From Favolaschia claudopus (Eukaryota > Basidiomycota > Agaricomycetes > Agaricales > Mycenaceae): 64,000 bases of DNA. The translations under genes were made by a program, and so were the position numbers. This document shows positions 54,986-64,000 of this stretch, one piece after another (positions within the stretch are counted from its first letter, which is position 1; each line of letters starts with the position of its first letter). The notes beneath the pieces are model-generated. The model ran no database searches and was not told the origin of the DNA. It worked only from the letters and a program-made list of their open reading frames with translations. The stretch is taken from assembly GCA_037176885.1 (NCBI GenBank), contig JAWWNJ010000110.1, positions 804,620-868,619 on the forward strand, given 5' to 3'.

Positions 54986-56111
54986 ATGCCTTCTACTCCC
55001 ACTCCCGCCGAAATCGCAGCACGGATCCAAGGTCCCAACAGTCGCGCCCCCCTCACCACCCTGCAACTCCATGAATACGTCGAGGATCTTTCCATCGAAG
55101 GCTGCGCCGAATTGCTTGAGCGCCTCGGCCTCGCGCCTGTCGCCACTCGCCTCGTCGTTACCCTAGATCGACTCCAGCGGGCTGCCCAAGTGCTAGCCGA
55201 CGAGAATGAGGCGTACGATGCCGAACAGCCTGTTGACTCCGCTCCCCCGTCCCCCAATTCGATATACGACTCCTTTCCGCCGTCCCCCGATTCGACGAAC
55301 CGTTCTGGTGGGCGGATTTGTTGTTCACTGATAATTATTGCTAACTGATCAAGCAGATTTGGAGCGCGGAAGTCCTCTCAGCGATACCGAGCGTCCACCG
55401 TCCTCCTTGTCACCCTCCTCGCCGACCCGGCCGACCCAACTTCCGCGCTCTGCACCTCCCACTCCGCACCGCCCCTCTCGAGCCTCTCCTCCTCCAGTTC
55501 CCGCCACCCCACACCGACGTGCTCCCGCCAGTGGCTACGCGATTCGCTCTCCCGTCAGTCGCAAGACCACCACCGTCACTTGGTTTGAGGCGAACGCCCT
55601 GACCTCGGGACACCATGGCGGCTTCGCACGCGCTCGACGTCCCCGCAAGACACCCTCCCGCCGCGGCCCCTTCAAGGCCTATGTAATCTTCATCGGCCAC
55701 GAAGTGGGAGTGTTTCAGAATTGGGCACAAGTACTCCGCCTTACCACCGGCCACGGCGCCGCTCTCCAACGTGGTTATTCGTCTGTTGAGGCCGCCAACG
55801 CAGCGTTCGCGTACGCCAGGGAGCGGGGGTGGACGAGCGACACAAATATGTCCATCGCCCGCCCCACCCCTCGCCCGGATACTCTTGAAGAACCTAGCCC
55901 CCTTTGCGAGGAAGGAGAGGATTGGTGGTATGTAGTTTGTGTCGGAATTACGCCGGGGGTGTACCGCTCGCTGCTGGAGTGCAGTCTCAATGTTATTGGT
56001 GTACCTAACGCTTCTTTTGCTTCCTTTGATACTCGCGCTGAAGCTGAGGCGGCGTATGCAGAGGCGGTCGCCGCCGGAATTTCTCGTACTGTACCTTCTC
56101 GCTCTCTCTAG
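54986..56111 (+). CDS. protein with two viroplasmin/RNase H1-N-like domains (set 2)
   Basis: ATG at 54986 gives MPSTPTPAEIAARIQGPNSR and a helical LHEYVEDLSIEGCAELLERL segment. An intron (about 55307-55356) joins NRS to DLERGSPLSDTERPPSSLSP, followed by a Pro/Ser-rich linker. The first domain is FKAYVIFIGHEVGVFQNWAQ, VLRLTTGHGAALQRGYSSVE and AANAAFAYARERGW. The second is DWWYVVCVGITPGVYRSLLE, CSLNVIGVPNASFASFDTRA and EAEAAYAEAVAAGI. Each has the YVV.VG..PGV.......V.G...A....F....EA..A.. pattern of the viroplasmin (Cauli_VI)/RNase H1-N fold. The chain ends TVPSRSL at 56111. Hybrid or dsRNA binding is inferred from the fold. An upstream in-frame ATG at about 54776 would add a stretch without family support. 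Confidence 0.8.
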
Positions 56112-56620
56112 CCCTCGTTACGATTTCTTTTGTAAAAAACAACATCTCAATATATTTGCCCGTATCCCCTGCTCTTTCCTGCCCCAATGCAATATAAAGA
56201 ACCGGCCTTTTGTCGCCTCTGCCTCAAACGATGAAGGCCTCGCCGACACAGAGACAGGGGTGTCACACAGGTCACAACCGACGAGCAGTCTCTTCTTGGG
56301 CCATATTGGCACTCTCTCTGTCCAACGAACTGGGAAACGTATTCAGTACTGTTCTATCCCCCCTCTTGACGAAAAAACTGCCCGCAAATACCTCATTTTG
56401 CCTTGGTTTGCCTATTCGATGACGAACTCCAGAAATCGAAACTGATTCCCTAACATAGATTGTGAATATCACCGACTATACCTTTTCCTCAACGTCACCT
56501 CTAGCACACCACTCCAAACAACACATCTGCTTGCTCTTTGACCTGCCTCGGCTCCACCCTTGCTTCCCGTCCCTCCTGCTTCATCCAATTCCACCACGAT
56601 CTCGACTTGTCTTTCTTTAC
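56112..56620. other. 509-bp intergenic region
   Basis: Two + strand genes flank this region. No gene is recognised. T/C-rich sequence occurs just before 56621, typical of a fungal core promoter. Confidence 0.4.
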
Positions 56621-57407
56621 ATGGCTCGGAGGGAATCCAAGTACACCCCTGAAGAACTTCGTCAGCGACGTGCTCAAGCCTCCTGGGAGTACCGGCAACG
56701 GTGAGCTGGGCTCACGTCTTTGCTCCGTGGGTGTCTCTAATCCTTCTCACTGTTCACAGTAACCAAGCGGCGACCAACGACAAAGCTCGCCTTCGCATGA
56801 GAGCGTGCGGCTACTCATGCGACTTCTGGCATGCTCCCGCTGATCTCTATTCACAGGAAACGGGAAAAGCTACTCCGTGCACCCAGCGCGGTGCAGTTGG
56901 AATACTCGGTACGAGCAGAAAAATACCGACGGGACTATACGGAGTGCGTATTCTCCTGAGTTTCTCTACTAATATGAGAAGTACTAATCAAGTACTACTC
57001 CCGTGAATAGACGAAGCGTCAGGGGGGCGGGGAGCGGCAAGAAAAAATGGAGGACGAAACAGCGGAAGGGGGCTTCGACCTCTTCTCTTACCCCCCTTTC
57101 GCGGGCCCCGCACAACATCCCCAAGTACGACGATCCACGCGAGACTTGGGGACGACATGCATTTCTCATCGATACCGCCGCACCGACCTCCTACAGCCGC
57201 GCATCGCCTCCACTCATCGACGTTCGTCCGCCGACAGCTCATACCCGCACATCGCCTCCATTGGATTTACAATATGACTCTGAGAGTGACACAGAAAGCG
57301 AACACAGCGAGGGGGGCTGGGAAGCCGACAACGAGAGCGGCAAATATGGGGAGAACTATGGGGGTACCGTCTATATCATTGGCAAGCAAACTGTATATTA
57401 TGACTAA
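56621..57407 (+). CDS. small basic Arg-rich island protein (set 2)
   Basis: ATG at 56621 begins MARRESKYTPEELRQRRAQA, then SWEYRQ. An intron (about 56700-56759) completes RNQAATNDKARLRMRA, and a second (about 56807-56859) leads to KREKLLRAPSAVQLEYSVRA and EKYRRDYT. A third intron (to about 57010) gives ERSVRGAGSGKKKWRTKQRK and a Ser/Pro-rich, then acidic tail ending VYIIGKQTVYYD at 57407. The repeated YR.RN-type basic helices match the gene at 46360-47089, so the two are diverged paralogues. About 210 residues. The TET/JBP-like gene that follows is on the opposite strand here (convergent), unlike set 1, so local order has been rearranged. Confidence 0.68.
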
Positions 57408-57724
57408 CAAACATGCTCTCCTGCACATACACCTTCACCACATCCTGTTTCATTCAAGCTCATTGAAAGCAAGCTACATATATTGTACTGAGGGAGCTAT
57501 TTAGAACCTCAGTCAAGTAATAGAATTGTGACACAGCGTAGATAAGTATACGTTGCGAAAGAGTAAACGAGTCAAATACGCGTCGCAGAATACGTAGGTA
57601 AGTATGGGTCGGAGGATATGTACCTAAGTACGGGTTGCACAGAATAAACATGAGATTAGTATGCATCGCAAAGAATAGGTAGATAGCTTGAGAGAGAAAC
57701 CGGAGTCGAGAAATAGTCAGAATG
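57408..57724. other. 317-bp convergent intergenic region
   Basis: This lies between two convergent genes. It is AT-rich with repeated AGTA(C/T)GGGT-like and ATACG words around 57,545-57,640. No gene is seen. Confidence 0.4.
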
Positions 57725-59366
57725 CTAGTCATCGCTCTCGTATCCCTGGGGTGCGGCTAACGAGGGGGGGTTGATCCCAGGGTATTCGAAGGTCAGGACA
57801 CCCTCTTGAACGTCGCGCACGAGGGGGAAGAGGTCGGCAGCCTGCACATGCGAGTCGATGCGGCGGTTCTCGCGCATGATGTGCTGCTCCTCACTAGCTT
57901 CCCTGGCGAACTCGACATCCGACTTGTAGCCGTTCTCCACAAACCGACGCACGCCCGAACCCGCCCATTGAATGATGGAGTACCGCTCTTCTGTAGGCCC
58001 GACGTCGACAAATGAGTAGCGTACAATGCCGGTGGGGATTAGGATCGAGCTGCCGGCGGGGAATTGAATGACCAATCCCAAGTCCCAGAGAATTATATGG
58101 CCACCGTGAAGGGATCGAAAAGTACCCGCCGCCGTCACAATACTCCAGAAGGCGGCCTCGAAGGGAGGGATGTTGCCGCGCCAGTCGGAGCGATTACGGT
58201 GAGGACCCCCAAGTTCGACGGTAGCAGCTGAAAACACACTAGCTTCGCAAGGATAGAAGGCGGTGGGATAGAAGGCGAGGAAATCCTCTTTTTGAGTCAA
58301 AAGGGCGGAGTAGGCGGCGTAGCAATAGATTTTGAAGAGACCTGAAAAAAGGGAAGAGGCAAGGCCGCGGCGTGAGAAGACGCTGACAAAGATTGAAAGT
58401 GGACTTCACTCACCATTCACAAATCCCAAGAGGTTACACATCGCAATGGTGCTGAAGATGGCGGCAAATGCAAGAGTATCAGCAACACGAGCAGGCTCTG
58501 GACCTTTGTCCTAAATCCCAGTGTCATCAGCCAACGTCTCTCACGCCAAAAAAAACAAAATCGGTATTGAACTCACGGCGACAGGAAGCTGGTTGAAACT
58601 CTCCCCGATTCCACCAGACAACACGGGACTCTCGTCGGCCGGATGTCTGACTTTGTAGGCTGCGGCTTCACGACGACAATGGCGATTGATATCGTTAAGA
58701 TGACCTTTCTTGACATCGACATTGTCGGCACGTCCCAACAGAAGCAAGACCAGTCTTCCTTGCGAAAAGACAGGGCGAGCGAACCTGCGAAAAAGGTAAA
58801 GGTGAGCTATAGAAATGCAGGAATCTAGAATATAGAGTGACGAACCCGCCACCCCAGGGTATGAGCCGGAAACGGAAGAGCGACTTGGTCCCCACGACCT
58901 CGTCCAGAGCATAGTTCCGGTCTTCGAGCAGAGCCGCGTCAAAGGCTTGACCGTCGCGCACAAGAATACGACCGCGGGAGTTGAAAGGAGGGACGGTGAA
59001 TACTCGGCGAGCGTCCGCGACGTCTTGCCACTGATTCCGGAACCGTTGTTCACGCTCGAGGGCGACGCGTGCTTCCGCACGGCTGCGGGAGTATTGGGTG
59101 TGCTGGGGCGGTGAAGGTGTGTCGGTCTGGACTTCAGCGTTTGCATAACCCGGGGGAGGAGGAAGAGGCTGCTCCTCAGGCAGCTCGTGGCCGGCGAAGG
59201 GGAGGGATGGATCTTGATGAGCTATCTCCTCTTGCAGGCGACTCTCGAGGTCGAATGTGAGATGCGGCTCGAGCTGTGTGTCCAGATGCAAACCGAGAGC
59301 GCTGTAAGACGGGATGCGTCGAGTGCGCTTGGGGCGATTGCGATTGGGATTGGCGACGCGGCGCAT
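57725..59366 (-). CDS. TET/JBP-like protein with degraded metal site (set 2)
   Basis: The start at 59366 gives a long N-terminal extension: MRRVANPNRNRPKRTRRIPS, a Pro-rich part, and EARVALEREQRFRNQWQDVA. The dioxygenase-associated region follows: SLFRFRLIPWGGG, an intron, FARPVFSQGRLVLLLLGRAD, SPVLSGGIGESFNQLPVA and CNLLGFVNGLFKIYCYAAYS. The catalytic core aligns with the set 1 enzyme at GGHIILWDLGLVIQFPAGSS and ILIPTGIVRYSFVDVG, then EERYSIIQWAGSGVRRFVEN. The HxD site is replaced (PHRNRSDWRGNIPPFEAAFW), and the distal His of RHSN is Tyr (RYSF). The 2-oxoglutarate-binding Arg (ERYS) remains. It ends PQGYESDD at 57725. The protein is probably not an iron-dependent oxygenase as written; a binding or regulatory role is speculative. 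Five or so introns. Confidence 0.78.
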
Positions 59367-59713
59367 GGAATTGTCGGGCGTGCGTGAAGGCGTGCGTGTC
59401 CTTTTTTTGTGGGGGGGGAATGGGGACTCAGAGACAATTTTGGTTGGGATTTTGACTGCTGCGCCTAGTGAATTCCGGGATTAGCCGATGGCTGCATCCA
59501 ACGCACCATATATGGGGCTAAGTACCGCCGTAACGAGTGATCCCATTTTCCACTTTTTTTGGGCTGACGATTCACATCGGGACCTAACCGAAACGACTCG
59601 CGCAAGCGAGACGAGCCAGACCGGTTCACAATACTGGGGTCGAGGATAAAAGGTGGCGTAGGTTTGTCTCAGGCATCATTCGCCCTTCTTTCTCTTTTCT
59701 CTCATACTTATAC
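59367..59713. promoter_or_regulatory. 347-bp divergent intergenic region
   Basis: This separates the divergent inactive-dioxygenase and orphan genes. It contains a TATA-like ATATATGG word (about 59507) and a TCTTTCTCTTTTCTC pyrimidine tract (59687-59701) just before the + strand ATG. No named site is claimed. Confidence 0.35.
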
Positions 59714-60946
59714 ATGGCAGACTCTCCTCCTTCCCCCCGAATCGACTTCACCATCCCCTTATTGTTCGAAATGTCGAGCTTCCCCTCGAGGTCGCTCGCT
59801 CCCTTCCCCTTCCCTCAGCATCTTCTCTCCACCCCCCAAGGCTCGCGTGCAGCGTCGCCCTCGGACAGCTCTTCGGAGGAAGAGCCCAGTACGTTCCATT
59901 CACATTCCGTTGACCGGCTCTAACACTTCTCTAGATGTGCAAAAGCTTCTTGGGTATGAAGTCATCACGACTCATCGCGTTGCTGGCTTGCCGACGTAAG
60001 TGTTCTCGCAATTCTCTTCTACTATGACTGACCTGTTTGCGATTGCAGCGAGCATATTGAACACATACTCCAATCATTCCGCGACCGGTACCGGCGGGAA
60101 GGCCATCCAGAATCTCGCAACACCAGCGGCGACGCCCTCGCGCGGATGTCACGGAACGCTCAAATCCGCCTTGCGTACGACGCCACCGCGCATCGCCTGC
60201 GGTCGTTGTACACCGACGAGGTCCTCACGCCCCTGGCCGACGCGCAGCGCGGTGAGCGCCTGAGGTATGTTTTGCCGGCTTTTCTTCCTCAATGTTCCCT
60301 CTTGCTTACTCTGTTCCTCCAGAAGCTTCCTGCATCCGATTCCCCGGTCCCATGGCGCCAGGATCGCGGCTTCCTTAGCTCGGAGGGAACGCTACGAGGC
60401 TTGGGACAACGTGGACCCCGAAGATATCAAGATGGCCGTCGAGAACGACAGCGACGACGAGATGCCTCCTCTTATTCCGCCCCCTCGCGAGGAAGACGAC
60501 CTCTTTCACAATAACTCGGATGCTCCGGAGTCTGCAGAGCAGGCTGGCTTGCGGCGCTGGGCGGCGTAAGTCCAGCAGTATCTCTATGATTTTGTTTTCA
60601 TGCTAATCTTTTGTTTTACCTTCTGCAGCAACGGATTCATAACCTGGTTCCCTCCCATCTTCCTTACTACTGAACGCCCCTTCACGGAGCCGCCATACGC
60701 TGCCAATACATTGGACGAGCCCCATCTCGTCAAGGTACGTCGCGCACTTCTTTTTTCTTCTTCTGGATATTCTGTTGATGGTTTCTCGATTAGATCTACA
60801 CTGCGTCCAGCACGAGGGAGGGGGAATGTCACTGCGAGGACGGTAAACATAAGGATTGGCAAGAGAAGCAGGGGTACGCGTTCAGAGCGGACGACGGAAC
60901 GCTGGTGGTTCAGCAGTCGAAAATGGTGTTGGTGCCCATGGTTTAG
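59714..60946 (+). CDS. uncharacterised island protein
   Basis: ATG at 59714 gives MADSPPSPRIDFTIPLLFEM and a Ser/Pro-rich segment. An intron (about 59889-59934) joins to NVQKLLGYEVITTHRVAGLP, and a second gives TEHIEHILQSFRDRYRREGH. Helical basic segments follow (ALARMSRNAQIRLAYDATAH), then the next exon HPIPRSHGARIAASLARRER, EAWDNVDPEDIKMAVENDSD, and, after another intron, NGFITWFPPIFLTTERPFTE. The last exon carries ECHCEDGKHKDWQEK and ends MVLVPMV at 60946. I recognise no domain; the ECHC..GKH stretch might bind metal but is too short to judge. About 290 residues in five exons. Its position directly before the KDZ gene makes it a candidate element passenger. Confidence 0.62.
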
Positions 60947-61257
60947 TTCCTTACATCGAGTCGTACCTTGAGTCCCTTGCATTGAGTCGTACTTTGAGTC
61001 GTATGGTAGTAGTCGTAGATTTTTTGTTTTCCTTTTTCGGTAGAGAATAATGTGCAAAAGTCCCAAATTGGGACATGTTTTGAATTGTTTTTTCTTGGGC
61101 CTCACTCTCGAGTACAGACAGCGCTGAGCGCTCTCAACGTCTGGAACTGCAAGCTGCTGGCTCTGGAGCCTTCGTTTCAAGATGTTCGCACTACTGCTTC
61201 CCTCCCTCATCTCAGACTCCTTCTGGGGTCACCTCGTCTCCTTCTGGGGTCACCTTG
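60947..61257. promoter_or_regulatory. 311-bp region upstream of the KDZ gene
   Basis: The first part repeats the word (A/T)GAGTCGTA three times at about 60957-61002. An A/T-rich stretch follows, then the tandem repeat at 61217-61255. No gene. Confidence 0.4.
61217..61255 (+). repeat. two-unit tandem repeat, 21-bp period
   Basis: CTCCTTCTGGGGTCACCT occurs twice, at 61217-61234 and 61238-61255, with a 21-bp period. It ends two bases before the KDZ gene start codon at 61258. It may be part of the leader of that gene or near an element boundary. Confidence 0.85.
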
Positions 61258-64000
61258 ATGTCGTCGCATTTTGTCTCACCGACGCGCCGTGCGCCCAATC
61301 GCTCCCAAACGGTGGACGCCTATGTCGACTATGAAGCCACAGCAGATGATATCTCGCGCGACACCGACTTTACCTCGTCTCAAGACGGACTGCGCGGAGT
61401 TCGTCGCGCGGTCAACGTCCAGAGTCGGCGGCCTACAAGATTGCCGCATGAGCTTGACGCCCTGAGCAACTGGACGCCGCTTGCGGATGGTGAGCGTGTG
61501 GATGAGGAGGAGGTGGGGGATGTCGGTAGTAAGAGGAAGCGGTACGACAGCTCGGTATGCTGCGTAGCTTTTCGTTTGACTGACAATGGACTAACGCAAT
61601 GCAGGACGAACCGATGAAAACTTGGCGGCCGCTCGCGCAGCTTTTTTTGGAAGAGCTGGTACGGCGGGACGGACTGGGAGATTTTGGTAAAGCGTGCGGC
61701 AGCTGTGGAAGGGCGGAAGACGGTTGGCGACGATTTCGTTGCGAGGACTGCGGTCCGTCCACTCATTGTCAGGAATGTATGATAGCGAGGCACCAATTGA
61801 TGCCTCTGCATGTACTGCAGGTACGTTTCTCGTTTATCTTGACTGATTCAAGAGCCTCACATTCAATGCAGGAATGGACGGGTGCTTTTTGGAGCCAGGT
61901 CTCCCTCGCGTCCTTGGGATATGTGTTCCAGCTAGGACACGGTGGATTGCCTTGCCCCCGCCCTGCGCCCGCCGCGCGTTCCATGGTAGTTATGGACTTC
62001 CCCACCATCCACGACGTCAAATATCGCTATTGCGCGTGTGACTTGTCCGATCGTATGAACAATCTCCAGCAACTCCTACGTACCGGCTGGTACCCGGCGA
62101 GCACAGTGGATCCTGCCACGTGTGCCACGCTCAAGACCTTGGAATCCTTCCGACTTTTGAACGTAGTGGGGGACTTAACAGTGCACGACTTTGTGCGGGT
62201 GATGGAACAATGTACGGATGCGAGCGGGCTTGAGGAGCTTCCGGTGGGTGAGCCCGTGTCAGAACTGTGATATGATGCTGACGAGGGTTCATTGGGTAGG
62301 ATCGTCGTAAGGGTTTTGGGCGGATGAGCAGACAATTTGCTTTCGTGCAGCGTATGAAGAGAGCCGGTCGAGCGCATGACGCAGGAGGATTGGAGTCCAC
62401 AACGCGGGGGGAGTGCGCTGTGCTGTGTTGGCGTGCCCGCAGGAGGGAATCAACCTACCGGAGGGATGGGAGGACGTAGGGCCGGAGTTTCAGTGCGTAT
62501 CATCATTTTTTTATTCCAGTTCGACACAGGCTGATTTTGCGATTGAGATTTCTGTATATACTTATCATCGCGATGGACGCGAACTTTCGGCTACGCAATC
62601 GCTTGCGCGCAAACGCCCATGAGGATCCTCCTTTGGGATCGGGGTGGGGGCATATCGTGGAAGAGAGCTGCTACAAGAAACATCTGAGGAATTATGTCGC
62701 TGAGAAAGATATTAGTACGTGCATCGCGTTCGCCGCCTTGGCGCAGAAAGACACTCGGTTGTCGACGGGACTGCGGGCTTCGGGGATGGGGGGGGTTGGT
62801 ATGCGCGCGACATGAGTTGGTGCGGCCCCAAGGGCTGGGAGATTTACAGAAGGGAGAACGGTATGAGATTTCTAATATAGCTGTGCGAGATTTTTACTGA
62901 ATTTATTGCAAGGTACGCAAACATGGATTACATTGTCTTGGCGGCCCTCATGGGCGTCGCCTTGCTCTACGTCGCGATTGCGTACGATATCGTATGTCAG
63001 TATCGCATTAACTTCGAAGCGCGGATGGCGAAGCTGCCCAACGACATGCAGCTTGATCTCAAGAGGACGAAGGTACTCTATGGATTGCCCGTATGGCATG
63101 CCACTGCCCACGAGCGAAACTGCCAGTCGCAGAATTCGCTAACGTACCAGCCGGGGGTTGGGAGAACGGACGGTGAAGGGACGGAACGAGTGTGGTCGGT
63201 ATTCAATGGGTTGGCGACGGCGACGAAGGAAATGAACAGGGGCGCGCGGGAGGACGGGATTGAGGATAAGGTGGACCACCACAATTTTCAGAAAAACATA
63301 CGACAGGGTAGGTACTTGTTTTGGGGTTAGATTTGGAGTTACTCACGTAAATTTACAGGTGAGGCCTTGCCACGCAAGCTGGTCCATCGCCATCGACGAA
63401 CGCGACCGGCAGGTGGCGGCTTTCGATGAGGTAGATAGAACATTGGACCAGTCGCTGCGAAAAGAGTGGCAGGGGATGGTTGACGCCTGGACTGAGGACA
63501 AGACGAAGCCGAATCCTTACCAGTTGGATGACGGGGAAAAGCGGTAAGTTCTCCAGCGTTGCACCTGATAGTTTGCTGATATACGGGACAGGAGTGAGCG
63601 AGGCATCCATTCGGCAAGCGCTCGCGCAAGAGGAATTGGACGAAGCTGTGTCAAGCAAGTCAACGCTCCACAAAGCTAGCGTAACTTCCATGCTAGTCAT
63701 GGGTTTACAGCTGGAGGACCACCAGTATGTCGGCTCACCTCATCAGAGTGCACAGGGTCACTGATTATATCTGGAAGGGATCGGATTCGGCGTGAATCAA
63801 AGGGCCGCGCGCTTCTCGCCGGTGATCTGTCTGAGCGTGTTACGACTCTGCGGCGCTCGTTCCATGTCAAGCTAAAACAGTTCCGTCGACTGCAGGATGT
63901 CTACACCCCCGGCGCTGTTGAAGAGTTGAGGGCGGCAGAGGAGAGACGGGATAGCGAGCTGCCTCCGCCGCAGGCGGAGGACATTGTTCTCTATATGCCG
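61258..64000 (+). pseudogene. KDZ-family transposase gene with CxC2 cluster, 3' partial, two apparent frameshifts
   Basis: ATG at 61258 opens MSSHFVSPTRRAPNRSQTVD. The CxC2 cysteine cluster is KACGSCGRAEDGWRRFRCED, then CGPSTHCQECMIARHQLMPL. After introns, the KDZ core has SFRLLNVVGDLTVHDFVRVM, RMKRAGRAHDAGGLESTTRG, PQEGINLPEGWEDVGPEF, LIIAMDANFRLRNRLRA with a candidate first Asp, ARHELVRPQGLGDLQKGERY, ANMDYIVLAALMG with a candidate second Asp, AYDIVCQY, and GRTDGEGTERVWSVFNGLAT with a candidate Glu. Two one-base frame breaks are needed: near 62429-62430 (between AVLC and ACPQEG), and at a run of eight G at 62788-62795 (between RASGMGG and VCARHE). They may be real lesions or sequence errors. 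The frame is open at the window end (EDIVLYMP). KDZ elements are eukaryotic DNA transposons, abundant in basidiomycetes. Confidence 0.85.

Overview
The window comes from a filamentous basidiomycete, most likely a mushroom-forming agaricomycete. The evidence is dense genes on both strands broken by many short GT-AG introns (about 41-60 nt), tiny first exons in ribosomal protein genes, several agaricomycete-typical families (DUF6534, DUF7137) and a KDZ-type DNA transposon with its CxC2 cysteine cluster. All gene models were built by eye by joining exons, so internal splice sites are approximate unless stated.

Region 1 (1-36,963) is a housekeeping block of single-copy eukaryotic genes. In order: a DUF6534 membrane protein (cut by the window start), a DUF1295 membrane protein, a 1-Cys peroxiredoxin, a membrane-anchored cysteine-synthase-like protein, condensin subunit Cnd1/CAP-D2, the ribosome-associated J-protein zuotin, a small ankyrin protein, ribosomal eS10, a DEDDy 3'-5' exonuclease, an unusually large Sds3-like subunit of the Sin3/Rpd3 histone deacetylase complex, ribosomal eL20, COP9 signalosome Csn5, ribosomal eL37, tRNA m7G46 methyltransferase Trm8, mitochondrial citrate synthase, Sin3 itself, a NOSIP-type RING ligase and a DUF7137 protein. 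Several neighbours are divergent over very short gaps (39 bp between Sin3 and NOSIP, 86 bp between zuotin and the ankyrin gene, 91 bp between Trm8 and citrate synthase). Sds3 and Sin3, partners in one complex, lie about 7 kb apart.

Region 2 (36,964-40,474) is a gene-poor transition. About 2.3 kb looks non-coding and AT-richer, and is followed by one intact orphan ORF of 407 codons.

Region 3 (41,092-64,000) is an accessory island and the most interesting part. It carries two diverged sets of the same gene families. Set 1 (41.1-48.8 kb) has a large HTH-like/Trp-rich protein, a protein with a viroplasmin/RNase H1-N-like domain, an orphan acidic protein with 11-residue repeats, a small basic Arg-rich protein and a TET/JBP-like 2-oxoglutarate/Fe(II) dioxygenase with intact metal ligands. 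Set 2 (49.6-59.4 kb) has a paralogue of the large protein, two further viroplasmin-like proteins, a second small Arg-rich protein and a second TET/JBP-like protein in which the metal ligands appear to be lost. An orphan gene and then a KDZ transposase gene (CxC2 cluster, candidate D-D-E residues, two apparent one-base frameshifts) follow and run off the window end. Linkage of fungal TET/JBP genes to KDZ transposons is established. The recurring multi-gene set around it is what deserves a closer look.
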